Assembly (NCBI GenBank): GCA_033961575.1
Contig: CM066735.1
Span: 33,251,501 to 33,315,500 of the forward strand
DNA length: 64,000 nt
From: Aselliscus stoliczkanus
Taxonomy: Eukaryota; Chordata; Mammalia; Chiroptera; Hipposideridae
Reading direction: 5' to 3'
A model generated the notes under the pieces. That model was not told the DNA's origin. It saw only the letters and a list, made by a program, of their open reading frames with translations, and made no database searches. Position 1 is the first letter of the stretch, and each line of letters opens with the position of its first letter. Below are positions 10,410 to 19,360 of the stretch, in pieces. A program made the translations under genes and the position numbers.

Positions 10410-10985
10410 ATAAACAGTGAAAGGAAGAAATAAAACTGTCATTATCTGCAAAAGATGTAATTTAGGAAACCCAGTGAATCTATAGACAAATTATAAAGAC
10501 AGAAGGGATTTTAGCAAGATCATTGCATAAAATAATATCATTATGTGAACAACAAATAAGTATATTTGTATGTGAACAACAACAAAAATAAAATGTTTGA
10601 AGTAAATTGAATCTTATACAATTGCATCAAAATGTAAAACAGCTAGAAATGAATCTAGGAATAAACATGCAAGAGTATTATGATCAACATCATAAACATT
10701 CAGTGAAAGAGATAAAGAAAAACTTCGTAATATAAAAGTATACCATGCTTGCATGGATTGAAAAACAATATAGTAAAGATGTCAGTCCTCTTCAACTTGT
10801 ATTACAGCTGCAATATAATCACAAACAAAATCCCCAAGGGCATTGCTGTAATAATTAAATATGACTTTATTTATTATTTTGTTTAGCTATGGTTCAGAGA
10901 ATAAACTAGACAGGCAAATATTATGGAGAACATTAATGTAGAAGAGTAGATAATATACAAGTTCCTCAGAAACATCTTTCACCTT
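10410..10985 (+). mobile_element. Old L1 ORF2 fragment
   Basis: Contains L1-type stretches such as 'ctagaaatgaatctaggaat' and 'aatcacaaacaaaatcccca'. It is degraded and has no intact frame. Confidence 0.6.
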
Positions 10986-10992
10986 TATACTA

Positions 10993-11074
10993 GTGGGTTG
11001 TTGGAAAAGTCATGATGTATTTTTTGTATATTTTTTGTTGCAAAAATGATTCATGATTTTTCCAACAACCCAAT
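10993..11074. mobile_element. Palindromic mariner-type MITE
   Basis: The ends 'gggttgttggaaaagtcatga' (minus one base each side) and 'tcatgatttttccaacaacc' are near-perfect inverted repeats around a 35-40 bp T-rich centre. This is the structure of MADE1-like mariner MITEs. Confidence 0.75.
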
Positions 11075-11151
11075 CAGTCTTTTCCTTAGAAATGGGAACA
11101 CATTTTACTTATTTTTGGAATAGTTTTATAACTTTATTTGGCAATCAGCAG

Positions 11152-11676
11152 CTAGTTCTCATCCACATTAACTGTAGATTTTTGAAAATGGTGACAGGTA
11201 TATAAGTAACCAATGTATATCGCTTATTTGGTGAATCTTCATCCTCATTATGTTTCCTGGACAACTGCACATGGATACAGTAGGGAATATTCCTTATTCC
11301 TTTGGCTCAGACAGCTTTGATGAGTCTGGTGTCAATGGGCACATTTGGGGTTCCCATCTCCTTCATGGCAAATGTCCAGAATGCTGAGTGCTGGAGAGGC
11401 ACACTTCTTTTTTTTTTTTTTTTTTTAGCATTTTGGGAGCCTTTATTTTATTTTATTTTTTTGAGGGCAGTGTCACTGGCCCTCATATGTGGGACCCGAA
11501 CCGGGGTCGCTGGTGTCCCAAGCCAGTTGTTAACCACCGCGCCACTCGGCCAGCCCACACTTATTGAAACACATTCTCTGGATGTGGTTGTGAATATTGA
11601 TGGTGTATTCTCTGGTCACCACCTTGTTGATGACAGAATGGCCCTTCTTCTCACCACCCTTCTTTGTGGGAGCCAT
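11152..11676 (-). pseudogene. RPL31 processed pseudogene, split by a SINE
   Basis: Read on the minus strand it begins '[20 protein letters not shown]' then 'TREYTINIH', and resumes past a SINE as 'FAMKEMGTPNVPIDTRL', '[20 protein letters not shown]' and a final 'NVDEN'-like end. This is ribosomal protein L31 (60S subunit). It is intronless with a 3' polyadenylation signal (AATAAA read at about 11,126-11,121), so it is a retrocopy. It is dead: a Trp codon is TGA after 'LIKAV', a small deletion shifts frame near the end, and a class-B SINE sits in the middle. Confidence 0.92.
11409..11560 (-). mobile_element. Class-B SINE inside the RPL31 pseudogene
   Basis: Antisense head-only copy with a long T-rich tail. 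'cacacttctt' and 'cacacttatt' flank it. Confidence 0.9.
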
Positions 11677-11732
11677 TCTGCTGGGGCCCAAGTTGACAAA
11701 GAAGAGTGCAAAGTATTATGCGATGAAAACAC

Positions 11733-11735
<3 letters not shown>

Positions 11736-11788
<53 letters not shown>
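11736..11788. repeat. (TA)n microsatellite
   Basis: About 25 TA units grown next to the tail of the following SINE. Confidence 0.95.
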
Positions 11789-11792
<4 letters not shown>

Positions 11793-11908
11793 TGTTTCAA
11801 GGGCAGTGTCACTGGCCCTCACATGTGGGACCCGAACCAGAGCTGCCGGCCTCCCAAGCCAGCGCCCAACCACAGCGCCACTTGGCCGGCCCTGAAAACA
11901 CATTTTAA
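11789..11908 (-). mobile_element. Class-B SINE
   Basis: Antisense. 'tgaaaacacactttata' at the left and 'tgaaaacacatttta' at the right are its target-site copies. Confidence 0.9.
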
Positions 11909-12495
11909 AACAACAAAGTACATGTGCTGATAAAGGACAAAAGTATGTATAACATAGGCAGTTGTACAATACATATTAGATTGCTCTTATCTGGAGATAT
12001 ACAAGGGGAATATTCTCTATACAAACACATAAATCACATTAGTGTTTGGCTTTATATGTATACATTATTTGGAAGGTTCTTCAAAAAGCCAATAAGTGGG
12101 AATCCTCTAAAAAGGCAAATAGAGGAGAGGAAGTCACTGTATAACCATTATGCCATGGGAGGCTTTTCCATAATATATGGGGTATCAGTTTACCTTTAAA
12201 AACCATTACAGAAGATAGAGTTCTGGAGTAGAGGCATTTATGTTCCTGGTTAAAGAAAATCTTTATGTTCTTCTCCACAGAGTAGATAACTATTATCATG
12301 AAGAGGAGGCCAAAACCTTTATTCTGTGGCTCATCTCTCTCCCAACAGAACTGTGGCCCCCCCACTGGTGGGGAATGTGCTGTGAGCCCTGTATCCCAGA
12401 CTGCTAGTCAGAGTCCATGGACAGTGAGCCCTCTGCAAGTGTGAGGGGTGAATATATGAATGATTGAGCTGTCAATGAAGGGGATGTCACTTAGA

Positions 12496-12554
<59 letters not shown>

Positions 12555-12855
12555 TTCTGAGAAAGATCAAACCTGAATACGGAGATTCAGAATTACTGAG
12601 AAGCTCACAAAAGGTCAGAAGCACCAGGGAGTTTCAGTTATAAACAAACAAACAAATTACAATACATGCTATGCCCCCTAAAGGCAAAATACTGATACAT
12701 TCCACCCAGGTAAGCCTGTTCCTATACCTGTCCTGGCACTGCTCAGTCATAGTTCCTCCCCCACCTCCCCCACAAAGTTCCCATTTCTTCTTTTTGTTTT
12801 GTTTCTTTTGTTTGACACACACAAGATTTATTTTGAATCCTGTTTAGATATAAAA
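11909..12855. other. Unassigned stretch with a (TA)n microsatellite
   Basis: A (TA)n run lies at 12,500-12,551. I see no gene or nameable element in the rest, and small frames here are not supported. Confidence 0.4.
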
Positions 12856-12978
12856 CGATATGTTTGGGGTCCTCCGAGTGGCGTGGTGGTTAAGAGCTGG
12901 TTTGGGAAGCCAGCGGCCCCGGTTCAGGTCCCACATAGGAGGGCCAGTGACACTGACCTCAAAAAAACCACGATATGT
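12856..12978 (+). mobile_element. Class-B SINE
   Basis: Head 'ggtcctccgagtggcgtgg'. 'acgatatgtttg' lies on both sides. Confidence 0.9.
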
Positions 12979-12999
12979 TTGTAAGCACCAGGCACTTTA

Positions 13000-13130
13000 G
13001 CTTTTTTTTTTTTTTTTTTTTTGAGGGCAGTGTCACTGACCGTCCTATGTGGGACCTGAACCGGGGCTGCTGGCTTCCCAAGCCAGCGCCTAACCACGGC
13101 GCCGCTCAGCCGGCCCTTAGTTTTTCTAAA
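13000..13130 (-). mobile_element. Class-B SINE
   Basis: Antisense head-only copy with the T-rich tail at the left, ending 'gccgctcagccggccc'. Confidence 0.9.
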
Positions 13131-13470
13131 GTTGGTATAACGGTAACAAAAAAACCCATATTTTTAATTTAATTAAAAACCATACAATTATTTTCTTAGA
13201 ATTCTTATGATACTATTTTGAGTACAGTTTTACCATCACAACAGAATTAAGATAGGGACTGAGACTTCCCGTATTCCCCAGGTCCCTACACATGCAGAAC
13301 CTCTCCATGATCGACATCACTCACCAAAATGGTATACTTGCTACTGAGAAGGAATCTATTTTGATACATCACAATCACTTAAAATCCATAATTTATGTGA
13401 CGCTTCACCCTGGGTGTTGTAGAATTATTTTTTAATTTTTAATTTTTATTAATTTTTAAAATAGATATCC
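13131..13470. other. Unassigned non-coding stretch
   Basis: Resembles an old L1 3' fragment ('accatcacaacagaattaag'). No gene is seen. Confidence 0.35.
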
Positions 13471-13600
13471 AGGGCTGGCCGAGTGGCGTGGTGGTTAAGC
13501 GCTGGCTTGGGACGCCAGTGGCCACGGTTTGGATCCCACATATGAGGGCCAGTGACACTGCTCTCAAAAAAATTTAAAAAATAAAATAAAATAAATTGCC
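13471..13600 (+). mobile_element. Class-B SINE
   Basis: 'aaaatagatatccag' and 'aaaatagatctccaa' flank the copy and its long A-rich tail. Confidence 0.88.
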
Positions 13601-13699
13601 ATACACAGAAACCATAGAGCAAGGCAACATATTTAAAAAATAATAATAAAATAAAATAAAATAGATCTCCAAGTACATGGTATATGTTTCTTAAGCTTT

Positions 13700-14034
13700 T
13701 GCTCAAGTTCCCATTTCTTGAATAACAGGGAAAGGAGAGATGTTCCTGCTGGGAACTTGTATGCTGCGCGTGAGCCTACGGAGGATGAGTTTGTGAATCA
13801 GAAAACGGAGACAGGACAGATTCTGCAAACACCTCCTTTTAGGGGCAGAAGGTACTAAAACACCCTCAAAGAAACAAGCTAAGACTTTTAGGCAATCTCA
13901 CTTGAGAAAAACAAGGACTTCTCAAAACAGTGGATTCAGAAACCATATCACTGATGGAATTACAAAGGCGATTAAGTGCAGTAGGAAAAGGAGGCAGGAA
14001 CTCAGATGTGGAAAGGGAGGTGGGAAACATCATC
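13700..14034. other. Unassigned non-coding stretch
   Basis: Sequence upstream of the CCAAT/TATA candidate. Purine-rich, with no recognisable element or gene. Confidence 0.3.
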
Positions 14035-14330
14035 AGGGGCCTGTCATTTCCTAGATGTTGATCGCATCTGGAGCCTATCCAATGGGACAAAGGAGAGGAA
14101 ACTCCTTAGGGGATTATAAAGCTGAACCCGGTCAGATTCTGGTAACAGTGAAAGGAAAACGGGCTGTGTTTTGTCCTCTGATCGCGATCAAGGAAGCCTA
14201 TCTCTGCTCTGCGAGAAAGAAAGGAGCCGTCAGCGCCCCCCAGGTCTTAAGGACACCGCGCTGCTGTCCCCTCAGCACAGAGCCAGGTCAGCAGTAGATG
14301 AGCACGTCTCAGGCCACAGGTGACGGGGTC
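14035..14330 (+). promoter_or_regulatory. Candidate CCAAT/TATA promoter upstream of the first TRIM gene
   Basis: A CCAAT box (14,079-14,083) lies 36 bases before TATAAA (14,115-14,120). It is followed by a locally G/C-rich stretch with CpGs and donor-like 'ccaggtcagc' and 'cacaggtgacg' near 14,284-14,325. It lies 5.2 kb upstream of the first TRIM coding exon on the same strand. Assignment to that gene is inference. Confidence 0.35.
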
Positions 14331-15050
14331 TCAGGAAAGGGGCCAGAATATCGAGGTGAAGCAGGAGCGACCAAACTGGCTGGCCAGGGTGTGGACTAGG
14401 GGTGACTCGTCGCCGGCGCCTCACTGTGGTGGGTGAAGGCGGTAACAGGGGAATTGGCGGAGTCCGAGTGGACTAGGAGGCTGCAGAGAGGATGAGAGAT
14501 GATCATTGGATTTATCTGGAAGAGATTTTCCAGAGGACAGAGTGGATAATTTAGTGGGTCCTGAGGGGGGGGCAGTAAGGAAAGAGGAAGTTCCAGCTGT
14601 GGGTGTGGATGTGACTTGACATCTCCTGCTCACCTGGACCACACCTGAGGGAGGTGTGGGAAAGTCCTAGGGGTTTCTGGTGAGGAGTTGCTGTGCGCCA
14701 GGCCCTTGGCTCATTGCTGTTCCATTTCCTTCTCAATGTACTCCCTATTTAAGGTTTTATGTATATGTATATAATTACTTCATTGAAGATTAAATGTTTA
14801 CTGATATTTTATTAATAATAGGCATGTATGTTCCTTTTTTACCCTGGAACAAACTGTGGGCTTTGTTTTGGTAAAATTGAAACTGTAGTGTTTTAAGTGT
14901 CCCAAGGACTTCAGAGTGAATTTATGCATTGAACATGTTTTGACAGTGGTGAAAAAACTCAGCAAATCTACAATTAAACAATCCAAATAAGGATGATGGT
15001 GCCTTTTTCGGCACCACCAAGCAATTATACAATACGTAGCTAACAATAAC
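14331..15050. other. Unassigned non-coding stretch
   Basis: Moderately G/C-rich to 14,700 with several CpGs near 14,405-14,475, then A/T-rich. It could belong to a 5' exon or intron of the downstream TRIM gene. No coding support. Confidence 0.3.
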
Positions 15051-15790
15051 TGAGTGTTCCTAAAATGTAGGTGAATTTGAAACTATCTACTCCACAGCAT
15101 CAGACAAGACTGGCCCCACTGCAGAAGCCAGTCAGAAGTCTAGGTTATGACCTGTACTTCTGACCCACAAACTATAAATCAGGTCCCTATGACCCCCTCT
15201 TCGGGTTCCATTAACTTGTAGGTGCAGCTCATAGAATTCAGCATTTCCTTAAATTTACCACCTTTATTATAAGGGACACAGACAGAGGCACATAGGGTGA
15301 GAGCCAGAGAAATTATGAAGGCAGGAGCTTCTATCCCTGTGGAACTGGGGTGTGCCACTCTTCTGGCATTTGGATGTGTTTCCCAACCCAGAAACTCTTC
15401 AAATCTCCTTCAACAGTTTTTACTTTTTTCACAGAACTTGATCTCTAGTTCCCTTTGCACTCCTAGAATGTAGTGAGTGAGGCTGAAAGCTCTAATCCTC
15501 TCATCAATGGTGTTTGTGGCTACCAGACCACCTTGAGGCCATTTTCCCCACCCTGTTAATCCATTAGCATAAACTCTGAGGTGCTCAAAAAGGGCTCCTG
15601 ATGAATATAAAATACACTCCTATGGCTCAGAAATTTTCAAGCGTTTCTGGAGCCCTGCGTCAGGAACTAGGGTCAAAGACCAAAGATATTTCTCTCTACC
15701 AAATAAGAGAAATGAAAATATAGTTCAGATTCTTGACTTCTGTGTCACACACTATCTTATTGTTTAAAACCAGATATTCCAAGAGTTTTA
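15051..15790. mobile_element. Ancient mammalian interspersed repeat, family not assigned
   Basis: Ordered landmarks such as 'ccattagcataaactctgag', 'aatacactcctatggctcag' and 'gaactagggtcaaagaccaa' match a widely dispersed old mammalian repeat I recognise but cannot name with confidence. Confidence 0.5.
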
Positions 15791-16240
15791 TCTAAATTTA
15801 TATTTATGCTGACACCAAACTGAGAGGGAAGGTGAGTGTAATTATCCTTCTTCCATGTGTCCCTGAAAGAATGGGAGATCGAAAAACCAATCCCCAATGA
15901 CCCAGGTAGTCTGAAATCAGACCTGGAATCCCACCCACATAACGTATAAGCAGATGGAACTTTAAAGCCTGCCTTGGCCTTTCTTCAATCTCCATTTATC
16001 TCAATTTGAGAGATTTGGGAGGACTGGTGATAGAAAGTGGGAACAGGAAGAGAGATAATGGTCTTGAAATGGAGGGGGAAGGGGACAGGTTTGAAATAAC
16101 TGAGAGAAAAGAAATTGAATGGATCTGAGAGTTTTGAGATGAAGGGAAAAGAGATGAAGTTCAAACAAGGGAGTAAGAAACTGGCTTGGCTGTCTAGAGC
16201 ACAGACACTGAAAGAGAATTCAAAAGTAAATCTTTTTTGG
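15791..16240. other. Unassigned non-coding stretch
   Basis: Purine-rich sequence with no recognisable element. Frames on either strand are unsupported. Confidence 0.3.
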
Positions 16241-16247
16241 GGGCACA

Positions 16248-16672
16248 CTTTTTTAAAAAATGATTTTGTTGGGGAATTGGGGGAGGGGAGCAGCATTGGA
16301 GAATTGGAGAAGGGGAACAGACAAGTTGCTGTCCTTTTGTTCTTCAGTCTAGCTGTGGAGGACATTGTTTCACTGGCCCATGTTGGTATTATCATTGCAC
16401 TCTTCCTGGCTGAGGCAGTCATTGGATGGCCGCAGCTCACGAAAGCGCATGCCAGCTGCCAGCCAGCCCCACTGCAGCCTATGCCTTTGCGGGTGACTCT
16501 AGGCAGCCCAGCTCCAGTTTGAGCTGTTGTTCACCATCTTAGCTGTAGAGGGCTCAGCGTCAGCGTCACTGGCCCTCATATGGGATCTGAACCGGGGCTC
16601 TGCTGCTCAGAGCTCAAAGCTGGCATCCTAAGCCAACTCTTAACCAACGCACCACTCGGTGCCCAGGGACTT
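16248..16672 (-). mobile_element. Class-A SINE (second pile-up, member 1)
   Basis: Diverged antisense copy. Its head ends 'caccactcggtgcccaggga'. Confidence 0.87.
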
Positions 16673-16785
16673 ATTTATTTACTTATTTTGAGAGCATTGT
16701 CACTGGCCTTCATATGTGGGACCTGAACCGGGGACGCTGGCTTCCCAAGCCAGCGCTTAACCACCGTGCCACTTGGCCGGCCCTA
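16673..16785 (-). mobile_element. Class-B SINE (second pile-up, member 2)
   Basis: Antisense head-only copy inserted beside the 'gggac' target. Confidence 0.88.
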
Positions 16786-16930
16786 TTTTTTTAGCTGAGA
16801 CATTCTGCCACCTGTTGGCAGCTCAGTGGCAACTCAGCTCAGGCTGGGCATCGAACTGCTGTTGCTCAGAGCTCAGCTCACACTCTTGAGCAAGCTCTTA
16901 ACCAACTGAGCCACTCGGCTTGCCCAGGGA
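16786..16930 (-). mobile_element. Class-C SINE (second pile-up, member 3)
   Basis: Antisense, 'ttagctgagacattctgcc' to 'gccactcggcttgccc'. Confidence 0.88.
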
Positions 16931-17062
16931 CACCTTTTTTTTTTTTTTTTTTTTTTTGAGGACAGTGTCACTGGCCCTCATAAGTGGAACCCGAACCGGG
17001 GCCGCCAGCTTCCCAAGCCAGCGCTTAACCACCGTGCCACTCGGCCGGCCCGGGACACCTTT
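16931..17062 (-). mobile_element. Class-B SINE (second pile-up, member 4)
   Basis: Antisense. 'gggacacctttttt' is present on both sides. Confidence 0.92.
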
Positions 17063-17455
17063 TTTAATCGAACAATATTTTAGGTACCCATAATAGGAGA
17101 GAGGATATCATAATAAACCCATGTATGAAGATCCCATGTGCTATAATTGTAAACTTTTTGCCATTTCTTACCTATTGTCCTACCAACTTTTTGCTATTTT
17201 TGTGAAGGAAATCCCTAGACATCGCAGGATTTCACTTGTAAACTTTCCATTATATATTTCTAAAAAAGACTTAATTTACAGACTTGGAATACCATTCATT
17301 ATCTCAACCTCACATAATTGTCTTAATATTTTTTATCCTCAGGTATCCAACTTCCAACTTGAATTTTGATGAAGTATTTCAAAATGGAATGAAATTAGGT
17401 GTATACATTGTAATTGGTTAGTACGTTTTTTAAGTCTACTTTAAAACCATATTCT
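17063..17455. other. Old L1-like sequence
   Basis: A/T-rich with 'tacccataataggagagagg' and similar stretches of an old L1 3' region. No gene is seen. Confidence 0.35.
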
Positions 17456-18098
17456 TCCTCCATGGGTTTGTTTTTATGTTATTGGAGAATTGGGGGAGGT
17501 GAACAGTGTTGGAGAATTGAAGAAGGGGACCAGCCAAGTTGTTGTTCTTCAATCTTAGTTGTGGAGAGTGCCAGTCGCAATCTGGGTGCCAGTCAGCAGC
17601 TCGTGATCTCTAAGCTCAAGGTGCTTTGTTCAATTAGTTGTGAGTAGGTGTAGCCACCATCCCATGTGGGAGTCGACCCAGCAGCCTTGTTAAGAGCCCA
17701 CACTCTATTCTCTGAGCCATCCGGGTGGCAGCTCAGCTCAAGGTGCTGAGTTCAGTCTTAGTTGTGCGTGGGCATAGGCAGCATCCCATGTGGGAGTCTA
17801 ACTGGCAGCCTTGTTGTTAAGAGATGGCTCTATCCACTGAGCCATCCGGGCAGCAGCTCAGCTTAAGGTGTCAAGTTCAGTCTTAGTTGCAGGTGGGCAT
17901 AGCCCACCATCAAACAGGCAATCTTGGTGTTACACCAGCTGAGCCATCCTGCCACCTTTTGGCAGCTCAGCAACAGCGCAGCTCAGGTGCAGCGTCACTG
18001 CCCATATGGGAATCAAACCGGCTCAGAGCTCACACTCTTAAGCCAGCTCTTAACCAACTGAGCAACTCGGCCAGCCCCCTCCATGGGGTTTTTATTTT
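17456..18098 (-). mobile_element. Class-D SINE, extended copy
   Basis: An antisense copy of about 600 bases with one more tRNA-like unit than the other class-D copies. 'cctccatgggtttg' and 'cctccatggggttt' flank it. Confidence 0.88.
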
Positions 18099-18189
18099 CT
18101 TTTTACATTCATGTACAAGAAGAAACACGGTAAAAATTTTCATTAGAGTTCATAACATTCTGGATTTTACTAATTACTTACTCAATGTG

Positions 18190-18790
18190 TTACTCATGGT
18201 TTACCAGAGAAACAGAACCAATATTATGTATCTAGAAAGAGATATACTAGAAAGTTTAGGCTTGGGCTGGCCGAGTGGCGCGGTGGTTGAGTGCTGGCTT
18301 GGGAAGCCAGCGGCCCTGGTTCAGGTTCCACATATGAGGGCCAGTAACACTGCCCTCAAAAAAAAAAAAAAAAAAAGTTTAGGCTTAGAAGGTTTTAGAG
18401 GCTAAGAAGTCCCATGATCTGCAGTCTGCAAGCTGGAGAACTAGGAAAGATGGTGGTGTAGTTGGAAGGCCTGAGAGTCTGAGAACAAGTGGTGTAGATT
18501 CCAGCCTGGGCCTGCAGGCCAGAGAACCAGGAACCCCCAGGAAAGGAGGTGGATGTGCTAGCATATTTAGTCCAGCAAAGTGTGAATTCAACCTTGCCCC
18601 TCTTTTGTTCTCTTCAGGCCCTCAGTGGGTTGGATAATGCTCATCCATTGATTCAGATACTAATCTCTCTCAGAAATCCCCTCACAGACATACCCAGAAC
18701 TAGTGTTTGACCATCTATCTGGGTATCCAGTGGCCCAATCAAGTTGACACATAAAATTGACCAGGTTATCCTTCACATGTTTCTCTATCC
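18190..18790. mobile_element. Ancient interspersed repeat interrupted by a class-B SINE
   Basis: The flanks 'ccagagaaacagaaccaata' and 'caagttgacacataaaattg' are hallmarks of a very common old mammalian repeat, which I do not assign to a family. Confidence 0.5.
18251..18386 (+). mobile_element. Class-B SINE
   Basis: 'aaagtttaggctt' on both sides. Head 'gggctggccgagtggcgcgg'. Confidence 0.93.
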
Positions 18791-19124
18791 TTTATATTTT
18801 CTATAAATAGGTGGTTGGATCTCTTCTTGATGAGACTTAGGTTTCTGGTAAAACTTCACAAGTAGGATTATGGACTCTCTTAGGCACTTCTATAATATCT
18901 GTTTGTCATGCTTCTGATGATGTTTGTAGTCAATGATGATTTTGCCTGATGGATTAATTCATTTAGAGTTGCAAAATAAATGATAGCCTTCATTGCTAAC
19001 TCCTCCTTAAATATTATCTTGAAAAATGATTTGATTTTCCTGAGTGAGGTACTCTTCATATGGGGAGGTAAAGATTAATACTGATTGAACTTTCCTTTAA
19101 AAGGCAATGTTCTTTTGTCCACAG
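18791..19124. other. Unassigned sequence upstream of the first TRIM exon
   Basis: Contains CTATAAATAG at 18,801-18,810, which fits both a TATA box and a MEF2 site, 315 bases before the inferred exon. Otherwise no element is recognised. Confidence 0.3.
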
Positions 19125-19360
19125 AAACCATGTAGGACTTGGGTTGTGCTTCATTTTTGAACACGAGGACTCCATGACAACTTCATTTGGGTGAATGTGC
19201 CATTACATATAGAAGGAGGAGGTGAGTGGAAGACTGGAAATCTTCCAGCTGGGACTCTACTTGGGAGCTCCTGCTGCATCCCACAGAGGAGACAGCAGAT
19301 CCTCCTGGAGAATCACACTGACTGAAGAGAGTCTTCTCAGACGGAAACCTTCACTGCACA
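19125..19360 (+). other. Inferred 5' UTR of the first TRIM gene
   Basis: A strong acceptor 'tgttcttttgtccacag' ends at 19,124. A perfect donor GAG|GTGAGT (GT at 19,222) is followed by acceptor-like AGs at 19,286 and 19,340 before the ATG. A small non-coding exon 19,125-19,221 or an unspliced leader are both possible. The intervening intron would be very short (65 or 119 bp). Confidence 0.4.

Noticed and set aside
9235..10410. CRISPR-like array suggested by a repeated 11-mer with spacers
   Set aside because: The repeats are retroposon target-site duplications, spacers are SINEs, and the genome is mammalian.
11302..11895. A 197-codon plus-strand frame
   Set aside because: It reads antisense through the RPL31 pseudogene, through SINEs and through a (TA)n tract.
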